Assembly (NCBI RefSeq): GCF_021513235.1
Contig: NZ_CP090976.1
Location: 2,604,001 to 2,668,000, forward strand
DNA from: Kaistella sp. 97-N-M2
GTDB lineage: Bacteria > Bacteroidota > Bacteroidia > Flavobacteriales > Weeksellaceae
DNA length: 64,000 nt
Reading direction: 5' to 3'
The stretch's first letter is position 1; every line of letters starts with the position of its first letter. The notes under the pieces are model-generated. The model was not told where the DNA came from. It was given only the letters and a program-made list of their open reading frames with translations, and searched no databases. Positions 8,438 through 16,109 of this stretch are shown here, one piece after another. Both the position numbers and the translations under genes were made by a program.

Positions 8438-9727
8438 TTACTCCTGATTTATTTTTTGATCGAATTCTTTAATAAGGTGCAGTGTAGTGGTGTCCGTAGA
8501 AAAGATAGAATTTAAACCCTGCGGTTCCTGCGGCGGATCGGCGGTATAATCGTCGCCCTCTTTCCATTTGCCGTCGGCGGGATTATTTTTTCCCAGACCG
8601 CCGTAACCCCAAATATTGAGCGCGGTGAAAGGTTCTTTCTTCGCGATGGATTTTTCCATCTCTTCGAAAATGGCTTTGTAATACGTGTTTCGGTTTTCCA
8701 CGGAAGAACTTTTGGAAAGACTTTCTCTCGTACGTGGAAATCCAAACTCTTCCAGGACGAGAGGTTTCTTCAAAGATTTCGCAACTTCGATATGTTCTTT
8801 CATGTAATTAACAGTTTCGGAAATGGAAGTCTGCGTTGAATTTTTTTCGTCGTCGATGTTGTACCAGCCCCAGTTTTTCGGCCAGATGTGCATGGTTAAA
8901 TAATCGATATTTGGACTGTTGTGCGTTCTTTCGAAGGCCTGGATGTCTTCATTCGAACCGGCTTTTCCTTCAGAACCTGTGGTCACCAAATGATTTTTAT
9001 CTAATTTTTTAATTGTAGTCGCGACGTCGTTCAACCATTTGGTGAATGCTGCTTCGTGCTGAGCCGTTCCGATGCGCGGTTCGTTCGCCACTTCCCAGGA
9101 CATAATGGTTTGGTCTTCCGAGTATTTAACGCCGTTCACAGAATTTGTTCTGCCCACCATGAATCTGATATGTTTCAAAAAAGCCTCTTTGCAGGGTTCG
9201 CATTCCTGAAACTGGTCCGTATACGCCATGAATTGCGGCCAGGTGTTCGGTGACAAATTAGGATTGGGAACTGTTCCGTAACCGTTCCATTCCAGATATT
9301 TCGCAATGCCGCCGCTCCATTCCCAATTATTGGTAAGATAAAGTACGGCATCCATGTTTCTTTTGCGCATTTCGGCGAGCACAAAATCCAGACCTTCCAG
9401 TAGTTCCGGATTGTATTTTCCCTGTTGATATTGGGTTGCAGGCCGAACGGTAAAGTCCTGATCGCCACCTTCGGAACTTGCTAAAATTCTTAAATTGGCA
9501 ATTCCATGCGCTTTCAGTTCGTCCAGTTCTTCGATCAGTCGCGCTCTGTCGCCCGATTTTGCGCCGAGCATCGCTCCGTACCAGTAATTCGCGCCAATAT
9601 AATGATAAGGCTTGCCATTTTTTATGAAATTATTTTCGGTGGTCGTAATGAATTTCCGCGAAGAGCAGGAACTCAGAAAGAAAATTGTAAACGCGGCGAT
9701 AAAAATTCGGATTGCAGATATTTTCAT
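8438..9727 (-). CDS. GH5 endo-beta-1,4-mannanase (GH5_7-like) lipoprotein
   Basis: The 429-residue protein carries a lipoprotein signal with lipobox LSSC and then a single GH5 catalytic domain. Diagnostic parts are YIGANYWYG near the N terminus, the acid/base Glu in SWEVANEPRIG (about residue 213), the HIWPKNWGWY segment and the nucleophile Glu in VLEEFGFPR (about residue 328). NWEWSGG and the overall layout resemble subfamily 7 mannanases. No acidic residues follow the lipidated Cys, so surface export is not indicated and a periplasmic location is likely. It is the last gene of the minus-strand operon with a GH26 mannanase, transporter, GH130 and epimerase. Mannanase activity is well supported by family and context. 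Confidence 0.9.
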   Translation of the reverse strand: MKISAIRIFIAAFTIFFLSSCSSRKFITTTENNFIKNGKPYHYIGANYWYGAMLGAKSGDRARLIEELDELKAHGIANLRILASSEGGDQDFTVRPATQYQQGKYNPELLEGLDFVLAEMRKRNMDAVLYLTNNWEWSGGIAKYLEWNGYGTVPNPNLSPNTWPQFMAYTDQFQECEPCKEAFLKHIRFMVGRTNSVNGVKYSEDQTIMSWEVANEPRIGTAQHEAAFTKWLNDVATTIKKLDKNHLVTTGSEGKAGSNEDIQAFERTHNSPNIDYLTMHIWPKNWGWYNIDDEKNSTQTSISETVNYMKEHIEVAKSLKKPLVLEEFGFPRTRESLSKSSSVENRNTYYKAIFEEMEKSIAKKEPFTALNIWGYGGLGKNNPADGKWKEGDDYTADPPQEPQGLNSIFSTDTTTLHLIKEFDQKINQE

Positions 9728-9808
9728 AATATTGAGTTAAACGGAATTAGAAATGAGATGCCTCTTTTGGCGCTTCAGAAGAGTTAGAGAAAATTTAGAA
9801 CTAAGTAT

Positions 9809-10993
9809 TTAAAGCCGTTTCAGGAGTTCCATACACGCGCGCGAGTTGTGATAAGGACATTTCCAGAAACCAATTTTAGCTTTTTTTATTGGCGAATAAT
9901 CTTCGTTAATGCCCCAAATCCATTCGTCGTGTGTTTCATCTAAAATATATTTTTCAACAAACCCGTAATTTTTTTCCGCGATCGAAAAATATTTTTCTTC
10001 GCCGGAAATCTGCCACGCGTTGATCATTCCGATCCACAATTCTGCCTGGGGCCACCAATGTTTTTCGGCGATGAATCTTTCCTCCTGCGGCTCGTATTCG
10101 TACCAAAGTCCGCCATCGCTGTCGATGCCTTCCATCGTCGCATCAGAAAGTTTAACGGCGTATTTTTTATAGTTTTTAATTAATTCTTCGTCATCAATTA
10201 CCTCAGCGCACCACAATAAAAGCCACGCGGCTTCAATGTCGTGGCCGTAGGAAATGACATCTTCTTTTTCGATCCAGTTTTCATTAAAGAAGAGTTTTAA
10301 ATGCCACGATTCCGCGTCGATAAAATGGGTTTCGGTGATGCGAAGGATTTCTGCAATGGCTTTTTTCACGCTTTCGTCCGGCCAGACGAGATAAAGATTG
10401 GCGTACGCTTCTACAATATGCAGATGCGTATTCATGGTTTTCTTTTCGTTTGCGTCTTTTTCGCTTAAACGCAGATCTTCAATGTCTGCCCAATTTTCCG
10501 TAAAGGCTTCCAGATAGCCGCCCTTGTCCTTGTCGTGGCTGTGTTCTTCAATCTTTTCAAAAAGGTTTTGCGCGGCTTTCAAAGCATTTTCGTTTGCCGT
10601 TATTTTATAAAATTCTGTAAGCCCATAAATGGTAAAGGCCAGGGCATAAATTTGATTTTTCGTGTCTTTCGGAGTGCCATCGCAATTGATGCTCCAGTAA
10701 ATACCGCCGAATTCTTCATTATAAAAATGCGTCAGAATATAATCAAAAGCACGCTGCGCCACTTCCAGATATTTTTCGTCTTTCAGTAAATCATAAGCCG
10801 CAGAAAAGGTCCATAAAATCCGTGCATGCAAAACAGCGCCTTTCTCGGCGCTGAAATTTTTTTCGTTTTTAAAGTTGATCTCTCCAATAAATCCACCGTT
10901 TTCCTCATCCACAGCATTGTGCATCCAGTAATCCAGAATTCGCAGAAGTTCTCGGTGGGCTTTTTCCTTTAAGTGAAGTTTTCTTTCTTCCAT
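9809..10993 (-). CDS. AGE-family 2-epimerase, probable mannobiose 2-epimerase
   Basis: The 394-residue cytoplasmic protein has no signal peptide and shows the (alpha/alpha)6 pattern of the N-acylglucosamine / cellobiose 2-epimerase family. Characteristic segments are LHARILWTFSAAY, TMNTHLHIVEAYANLY, ISYGHDIEAAWLLLW and EKHWWPQAELWIG, which contain the conserved catalytic histidines. The neighbour directly upstream is a GH130 mannosylglucose phosphorylase. In Bacteroides fragilis the same pair converts beta-1,4-mannobiose to mannosylglucose and then phosphorolyses it. This makes mannobiose the likely substrate, with cellobiose as an alternative on family grounds alone. Confidence 0.88.
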   Translation of the reverse strand: MEERKLHLKEKAHRELLRILDYWMHNAVDEENGGFIGEINFKNEKNFSAEKGAVLHARILWTFSAAYDLLKDEKYLEVAQRAFDYILTHFYNEEFGGIYWSINCDGTPKDTKNQIYALAFTIYGLTEFYKITANENALKAAQNLFEKIEEHSHDKDKGGYLEAFTENWADIEDLRLSEKDANEKKTMNTHLHIVEAYANLYLVWPDESVKKAIAEILRITETHFIDAESWHLKLFFNENWIEKEDVISYGHDIEAAWLLLWCAEVIDDEELIKNYKKYAVKLSDATMEGIDSDGGLWYEYEPQEERFIAEKHWWPQAELWIGMINAWQISGEEKYFSIAEKNYGFVEKYILDETHDEWIWGINEDYSPIKKAKIGFWKCPYHNSRACMELLKRL

Positions 10994-11044
10994 AAAATTT
11001 TATTTGAAGGGTGCTGCTGTTAAAGACAGCCGGTATTGGAAAAT

Positions 11045-12241
11045 TCAGACCAAACCTTTGTTCCTGTCGATGAGTTCAATAATATTCTGAACCGAAGACG
11101 CAGAAGTAAATCCATCAACCGGAGAATTGATCACGTAATCCGTTAAACGTTCGATATCCGAAACCGCCACATGCATTCTGGTGTCGGAGGACGCATAATA
11201 AATGTAAACTTTGCCGTCGTCATCGGTAATCCAGCCGTTGGAAAAAACCACGTTCGAAACATCGCCGATTCTTTCTTCGTTATGTGGCGCCATAAAATGG
11301 CCCGCCGGGACGTGCGTTACTTTAGAAATATCATTTAAATCCGTCATAAACATGTAAAGTGTGTAACGCAGACCTGCGGCTGTATTGCGCACGCCATGCG
11401 CCAAATGCATCCAGCCTTCGGACGTTTTAATAGGAGCCGGCCCAAGACCGTTTTTCAGCTCGTAAATCGTGTGGTAATTTTTACCGAAAATAATTCTTTC
11501 GTCCTTAACAACGGGATTTGCCATATCTTCTACGAAACCCAAACCGATTCCGCCGCCGTTTCCCACTTCGATAAATCCATCCTGCGGACGCGTGTAGAGG
11601 GCATATTTCTGATCTACAAATTCCGGATGAAGTACGACATTTCTTTGTTGCCCTGATGTGGAAACAAGATCCGGTAATCTTTCGAAATTAACAAGGTCTT
11701 TGGTGCGGACAATTCCCGCGTTGGCGATTGCCGAACTCGTATCTCCCGCTGCCGCGGAGGGATCTTTTCTTTCTGTACAGAAAATTCCGTAGATCCAGCC
11801 ATCTTCGTGCAGAGTAAGTCGCATATCGTATGCGTTCGTATCCGGCTGACCGTCAATTTGCGGAATAACGCAGGGTTTATCCCAATATTTGAAATTATCA
11901 ATTCCGTTATCACTTTCGGCGATGGCAAAAAAAGATTTTCGGTCGTTTCCTTCTGTTCTTACGCAAAGGATATACTTGCCCTGAAATTTAATGGCTCCAG
12001 CGTTGAACGCGGCGTTGTACCCAATTCTTTCCAGCATGAAGGGATTGGTGGCAGGATTAAAGTCGTACCTCCAATCCAAAGGGACGTGTTTCGCGGTGAC
12101 CACGGGATTCTCGTATCGGGTATAGATTCCGTTTGGGACTTCGTCTGCAGGTTTGTTGGGCTTTGCAATCAATGAGCTGTACTCTTCTTCAAGTTCTGTT
12201 CTTCTTTTTAAAAATAGATCTGAGGCGTTCATCGTATTCAT
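11045..12241 (-). CDS. GH130 4-O-beta-D-mannosyl-D-glucose phosphorylase
   Basis: The 398-residue protein is a five-bladed-propeller GH130 enzyme without a signal peptide, so it acts in the cytoplasm. The motifs NPFMLERIGYNAAFNAG, CVRTEGNDRKSFFAIAESDNGI and DTNAYDMRLTLHEDGWIYG are those of GH130 subfamily 1. The proton-donor Asp is probably the one in AYDMR (about residue 139). The enzyme cleaves mannosyl-1,4-glucose with phosphate to give mannose 1-phosphate and glucose. It lies between the epimerase that makes its substrate and a GPH sugar transporter. A second in-frame ATG nine bases downstream (12232) could also be the start. Confidence 0.92.
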   Translation of the reverse strand: MNTMNASDLFLKRRTELEEEYSSLIAKPNKPADEVPNGIYTRYENPVVTAKHVPLDWRYDFNPATNPFMLERIGYNAAFNAGAIKFQGKYILCVRTEGNDRKSFFAIAESDNGIDNFKYWDKPCVIPQIDGQPDTNAYDMRLTLHEDGWIYGIFCTERKDPSAAAGDTSSAIANAGIVRTKDLVNFERLPDLVSTSGQQRNVVLHPEFVDQKYALYTRPQDGFIEVGNGGGIGLGFVEDMANPVVKDERIIFGKNYHTIYELKNGLGPAPIKTSEGWMHLAHGVRNTAAGLRYTLYMFMTDLNDISKVTHVPAGHFMAPHNEERIGDVSNVVFSNGWITDDDGKVYIYYASSDTRMHVAVSDIERLTDYVINSPVDGFTSASSVQNIIELIDRNKGLV

Positions 12242-12259
12242 AATTCTTAAGAATGTATT

Positions 12260-13687
12260 TTAGAGGTGATTTTTTCTTTTGGTATTGAGTTCTTCGGAAA
12301 TTTCTTTTACTTTTTTATCGGAAAGCGGGTAGAACATCATTCCGACAAAGGCCAGAATGCAGCACGCCGCGGGAAATAAGCTGATCATTAATCTTTCGCC
12401 AAAAATCGTTTCGGCACTTTGGTTCACCGCATCGGGAACGTAATGAAACCACGCCAAAATCCAGCCGCTCAGCGCGGCGCCCAGGGCCCAGCCTAATTTT
12501 TGGGACATGGATGAGGAGGAGAAAATAAGTCCTGTTGCGCGGCGCCCGGTTAAAAGTTCCTGATGATCTACGATATCGGCAAACATGGACCAAAGCAACG
12601 GTAAAACGTAGCCCGCACAGATCGAAATTAAAAACTGAAGCGACAAGATCCAGACAATATTATTTGGAATGTAATAGAACAGGACGCTTAAGGCTCCGGC
12701 CAGAAAAATCGAGATCATATAGGTTTTCTTTTTGCCGTATTTTTTAGAAATGGAGGGCGCTAACATTACGCCGATGAGATTGGCGGCCTGGCCGACCAAA
12801 AAGTAAATCGTCGTCATATCCCAACCCGTGTTCGCCATTTTATAACTCACTTTTACATAATCGCGGAAGTAATAAATCGCAACGCTGTCCCGCACGGCAT
12901 TGAAAAGGAGTGCCGCCAAACCTGTGGAAACCAAAATCCACCACGGTGCGTTATTAAAGAGATTCTTCAGGTCTTTTTTGACTGAAGTATTGCTTTCGTC
13001 TTCAATCTGCGTAACGCGTTCCTTCGTCCAGCTGAAACACAGAAAGAAAAGGATGACACAGAGGATACCGATAACGCCCACACCCATTACCCAGCCGATT
13101 GGCGACGTACCGACGGAAAGATCGGCGGCACCATTAAGTTGACTCAGATCCTGATCGCCAAAAGCTTCGGAAAAAAAATCGATCAGCGGCTGCAGCAACA
13201 TAAAAGTGATAAAACTTCCTATAAAGGCGAAAGACATCCGGTAGGAGGAGAGTTTGTTTCTTTCTTCCGGATCACCCGAAATCGCGCCCAGTAAAGAGGC
13301 GTACGGAACATTTATTAAAGAGTACACAATCATCATCAAAGAGTAGGTGATGTAGGCGTAAATTAACTTTCCGGACGTCCCGAATTCGGGCACATAAAAA
13401 GTGAAAACCCCCATAACCGCGAATGGAATTGCGAACCACAAAATATATGGGCGGTATTTTCCCCACCGCGTTTTCGTGCGGTCTGCCATAATGCCCACAA
13501 ATACATCGAAAAAAGAATCCCAGATTCGTGCGACCAGAAACATAGTCCCCGTTGCAGCCGCGGAAATACCGAAAACATCGGTGTAAAAGAAAAGCGAGTA
13601 CATGCCGAAGATCTTCCAGAACATAGAGGAAGCGGCGTCTCCAAAACCGTAGCCTATTTTTTCTTTTAACGAAATTTTATCTGACAT
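12260..13687 (-). CDS. GPH-family glycoside/cation symporter (MFS)
   Basis: The 475-residue protein has about 12 hydrophobic segments and the GPH (MelB-type) signature near its start: KIGYGFGDAASSMFWKIFG, followed by RIWDSFFDVFVGIMADRTKTRWGKYRPYI, which contains the conserved Asp and Arg residues of cation-coupled sugar transport. NVPYASLLGAISGDPEERNKLSSYR is also typical. It is an inner-membrane transporter. Its start overlaps the end of the GH26 gene by 11 bases and it ends 18 bases before the GH130 gene, so it very probably imports mannobiose or short manno-oligosaccharides produced in the periplasm. The cargo is inferred from context. Confidence 0.9.
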   Translation of the reverse strand: MSDKISLKEKIGYGFGDAASSMFWKIFGMYSLFFYTDVFGISAAATGTMFLVARIWDSFFDVFVGIMADRTKTRWGKYRPYILWFAIPFAVMGVFTFYVPEFGTSGKLIYAYITYSLMMIVYSLINVPYASLLGAISGDPEERNKLSSYRMSFAFIGSFITFMLLQPLIDFFSEAFGDQDLSQLNGAADLSVGTSPIGWVMGVGVIGILCVILFFLCFSWTKERVTQIEDESNTSVKKDLKNLFNNAPWWILVSTGLAALLFNAVRDSVAIYYFRDYVKVSYKMANTGWDMTTIYFLVGQAANLIGVMLAPSISKKYGKKKTYMISIFLAGALSVLFYYIPNNIVWILSLQFLISICAGYVLPLLWSMFADIVDHQELLTGRRATGLIFSSSSMSQKLGWALGAALSGWILAWFHYVPDAVNQSAETIFGERLMISLFPAACCILAFVGMMFYPLSDKKVKEISEELNTKRKNHL

Positions 13688-14837
13688 TCTTGTAGAGGTT
13701 TTTATGGGTTAAATCTTTCCCGAACAGCGTGTTGGGCTGATTGTAGTAGTCTATAAAATCTTTTTCGCTCGCCTGACCTTTGTAGGGAGCGTAGTAATGC
13801 ATTTTCTTTTCCTTCTCCTGCCAGCCGTGATTTCGCCAGACGAGCAGAAATGAAATCTTATAATCGCCGACCGCTTTATTTAAAGTGTCCGTCCACCATT
13901 TTGGATACGGAATCTGTTCGTAACCGGTTTCTGCCAACGCGATAGGCATTTTTTTCTCCGAAGCCACCTCGTTCATGATCTGAAGTTGCTTCTGCATGGA
14001 GGTTACAAAAGAATTATCTTTCGCAGGATCGCCATACTGATACTTATCGAAGCTCAGTAAATCTACGTAGCCGTCTCCGGGATAATACTCCAGAAATTCT
14101 TCTTTTGAATTAAAATCGGCAGTATTGTACACGATAATCAGGTTGTGCAAATTTTTGTCTTTTCTCAAATGGTCTACGGTAAACCTCCAGATTTCTTTAA
14201 ACTGTTCCGGTGTCGCATTGTTTTTACACCACCAAAACCAGTCGCCGGTAAGTTCGTGAAAAGGGCGGTACAACACGGGAACGGCCGTTCCGTCGGAAGT
14301 TTTTAAGCCTCCGAGAAATTGGGCTGCCGAATCCAACCAGGAAACATACAGATCATGCTTGGAGCCGTTGGGTAAGATGGAAGCCAGAGATCCGGGCGTA
14401 ATATCCCAGGAATTTTTCATCGTGTATGGATTATCCATGTGCCAGCTCAGCGTTGTTACCGTTCCTTTTTGATAAGAATCGATGATCCAGTTTTTCATCA
14501 TATCGAACGGCACGCCATCGATGTTCTTAGCCTTGTGGTATTCCAGGCCGCCGATATCCCAACCGTAAATACCGGGGTAATCGCCTGTTACGTCGTGCAC
14601 GTCGCTTCGGCCTTTTTCGTATTTCCACGTAACGCCATAGGCTAAATCGTCCTGATGCCCGAAGAGATAACCTTTTTCTTTAAGCTTTATCAAATTATTG
14701 TAAAGATTAACGGTTTCCTGCGTGGCCAAGGGATCCGACAGGCGATTTTCAGCGGTTAAGTTATTTTGGGAAGCACAGGAAGTCAAACCAAGAACAATGC
14801 AACAGAGCAAAATTTTATAGGGAGATTTAATCGTCAT
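13677..14837 (-). CDS. GH26 beta-mannanase lipoprotein
   Basis: The 386-residue protein begins with a lipoprotein signal (lipobox LTSC) and contains one GH26 domain. GHQDDLAYG, WDIGGLEY and TLSWHMDNP are conserved substrate-binding stretches. The acid/base Glu is in RPFHELTGDWFWW (about residue 193) and the nucleophile Glu in ALAETGYEQ (about residue 304). The residues after the lipid-bearing Cys (ASQNN) lack the acidic surface-export signal of Bacteroidota, so a periplasmic position is favoured. In related loci GH26 enzymes release mannobiose, the substrate of the epimerase encoded downstream. It is the first gene of the minus-strand operon and is transcribed away from the AraC regulator. 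Confidence 0.92.
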   Translation of the reverse strand: MTIKSPYKILLCCIVLGLTSCASQNNLTAENRLSDPLATQETVNLYNNLIKLKEKGYLFGHQDDLAYGVTWKYEKGRSDVHDVTGDYPGIYGWDIGGLEYHKAKNIDGVPFDMMKNWIIDSYQKGTVTTLSWHMDNPYTMKNSWDITPGSLASILPNGSKHDLYVSWLDSAAQFLGGLKTSDGTAVPVLYRPFHELTGDWFWWCKNNATPEQFKEIWRFTVDHLRKDKNLHNLIIVYNTADFNSKEEFLEYYPGDGYVDLLSFDKYQYGDPAKDNSFVTSMQKQLQIMNEVASEKKMPIALAETGYEQIPYPKWWTDTLNKAVGDYKISFLLVWRNHGWQEKEKKMHYYAPYKGQASEKDFIDYYNQPNTLFGKDLTHKNLYKNVR

Positions 14838-14881
14838 ATTGAAGTTGTTTTAAAATGTATGCAGCGGATCCTCTTCTGGAA

Positions 14882-14893
14882 ATCGCGCGCGAT
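14882..14893. promoter_or_regulatory. GC-rich palindrome in the leader of the GH26 operon
   Basis: ATCGCGCGCGAT at 14882-14893 is a perfect 12-base palindrome within otherwise A/T-rich intergenic DNA, 45 bases upstream of the GH26 start. It may be a protein-binding site or form a small hairpin in the 5' leader. No regulator can be assigned. Confidence 0.3.
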
Positions 14894-14967
14894 CTGTATT
14901 GTTAAATTTATATTAATTCGCAGCGCTTTCGTTAACACAAATTTAGCAGTTGTTATTTTTAAAACGA

Positions 14968-14983
14968 TAATATTATTTTATCA
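14968..14983 (-). promoter_or_regulatory. Candidate operator of the mannan regulator (divergent copy)
   Basis: The 16-base motif TGATAAAATAATATTA is present here on the minus strand and recurs exactly at 15991-16006 upstream of susC. Here it lies between the divergent GH26 operon and AraC gene, inside a larger near-palindrome with arms AATATTATT and AATAATATT (14970-14994). Its presence in both control regions of the locus suggests the binding site of the AraC protein encoded between them. Confidence 0.45.
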
Positions 14984-15019
14984 TAATAATATTATATTAT
15001 TGCATTAAAGAATAAAGAA

Positions 15020-15898
15020 ATGAAAAACGAGAAAAATTTTTTTAGAGAAATTCCGCCGCTTACCAGCACGGATAGTTTTTTAGTTTTCGACAGGGTAAAA
15101 GATAATTTCGATTTCCCCATTCACTTTCACCCGGAGTACGAACTCAATTTTATCCAGAACGGCAAAGGCGTGAAGAGAATCGTAGGCGATCACATCGAAG
15201 AAATTGAGGAAATAGAGTTGGTTCTCGTGGGTCCCAATCTTTATCATGCCTGGGAAACGCATCTTTGCACAGAGAAGAAAATCCACGAAATTACAATTCA
15301 GTTTGACGATAAACTGTTCGACGAAAATCTGCTCTCGCGGCGGATTATGCGGCCCATCAAAGAAATGTTCAACCGATCGAGCCACGGAATTTTGTTTTCC
15401 AAGAAGACCTCGCAGGAGGTGGCAAAAAGAATCTGCAACCTCTCGCGCCTCGATGGAATGGACTATTTTTTGGAGATTCTTTCCATTCTTCACGACCTGG
15501 CAACCTCAAGAAACCAGAGAATACTCTCTTCCTTTACCGTTGATTACGAAAAATTTGAGGTCGACGACCGGATGAAAATTGTATACGATTATATTCAGAA
15601 CAATTTCTCGGAGAAAATTTCCCTCGAAGAAGTCTCCAAAGTGGCTTTGATGAGCCCGGTTTCCTTCAACCGTTTTATAAAGAAGAGAACCAACAAAACT
15701 TTTGTTAACTATGTGAACGACGTGAGGATCGGCTATTCTGCGCGCTACCTCGTCGAAAAAGATCTGAGTATTTCCGAAGTGGCGTTCCGGTGCGGCTTTA
15801 ACAATATCGCCAATTTCAACCGGATCTTCAAAAGCATCAAAGGTGTTACGCCGAGTAAATATCGCGAAGAGTTTAACGGTTTAAAAAGAATTTTATAA
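15020..15898 (+). CDS. AraC-family transcriptional regulator with N-terminal cupin
   Basis: The 292-residue protein has an N-terminal cupin-like sensor domain (FPIHFHPEYELNFIQNGKGVKRIVGDHI, about residues 30-65) and a C-terminal pair of helix-turn-helix motifs of the AraC/XylS type from about residue 190. ISLEEVSKVALMSPVSFNRFIKKRTNKTF is the first and the second is LSISEVAFRCGFNNIANFNRIFKSIKGVTPSKYRE. It has no membrane segment, so it is not a hybrid two-component regulator. It lies between the two halves of the mannan locus and probably senses a manno-oligosaccharide or product and controls both operons. A repeated 16-base motif flanks its gene on both sides. Confidence 0.9.
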   Translation: MKNEKNFFREIPPLTSTDSFLVFDRVKDNFDFPIHFHPEYELNFIQNGKGVKRIVGDHIEEIEEIELVLVGPNLYHAWETHLCTEKKIHEITIQFDDKLFDENLLSRRIMRPIKEMFNRSSHGILFSKKTSQEVAKRICNLSRLDGMDYFLEILSILHDLATSRNQRILSSFTVDYEKFEVDDRMKIVYDYIQNNFSEKISLEEVSKVALMSPVSFNRFIKKRTNKTFVNYVNDVRIGYSARYLVEKDLSISEVAFRCGFNNIANFNRIFKSIKGVTPSKYREEFNGLKRIL

Positions 15899-15990
15899 AC
15901 AAACATTTATTGTACTATTTTGTCATTCTTACGCCGAAAATGATATTAAATCTTGCGAAAATATTCATTAGTGAAAATAATAGAAACAAA

Positions 15991-16035
15991 TGATAAAATA
16001 ATATTAACAAAAAATTCACATTACCGATAAATTTG
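15991..16035 (+). promoter_or_regulatory. susC control region: candidate operator and -7 element
   Basis: TGATAAAATAATATTA at 15991-16006 is identical to the minus-strand motif at 14968-14983. It is followed at 16028-16035 by TAAATTTG, a match to the Bacteroidota -7 consensus TAnnTTTG. There is no TTTG at the expected -33 position; instead the candidate operator ends about 21 bases upstream of the -7 box. This arrangement is what an activator-dependent promoter would look like. The transcript would have a leader of about 70 bases before the ATG at 16110. Confidence 0.45.
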
Positions 16036-16109
16036 TTTTGTTGATTACCATAAACTATAAAAACGACATCAACCATCAGGAAGACATTAAATTAAACAAA
16101 TACCTTATT

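Noticed and set aside
16038..16109. Upstream start for SusC
   Set aside because: The 24 extra residues are hydrophilic and would bury the signal peptide that starts at 16110.
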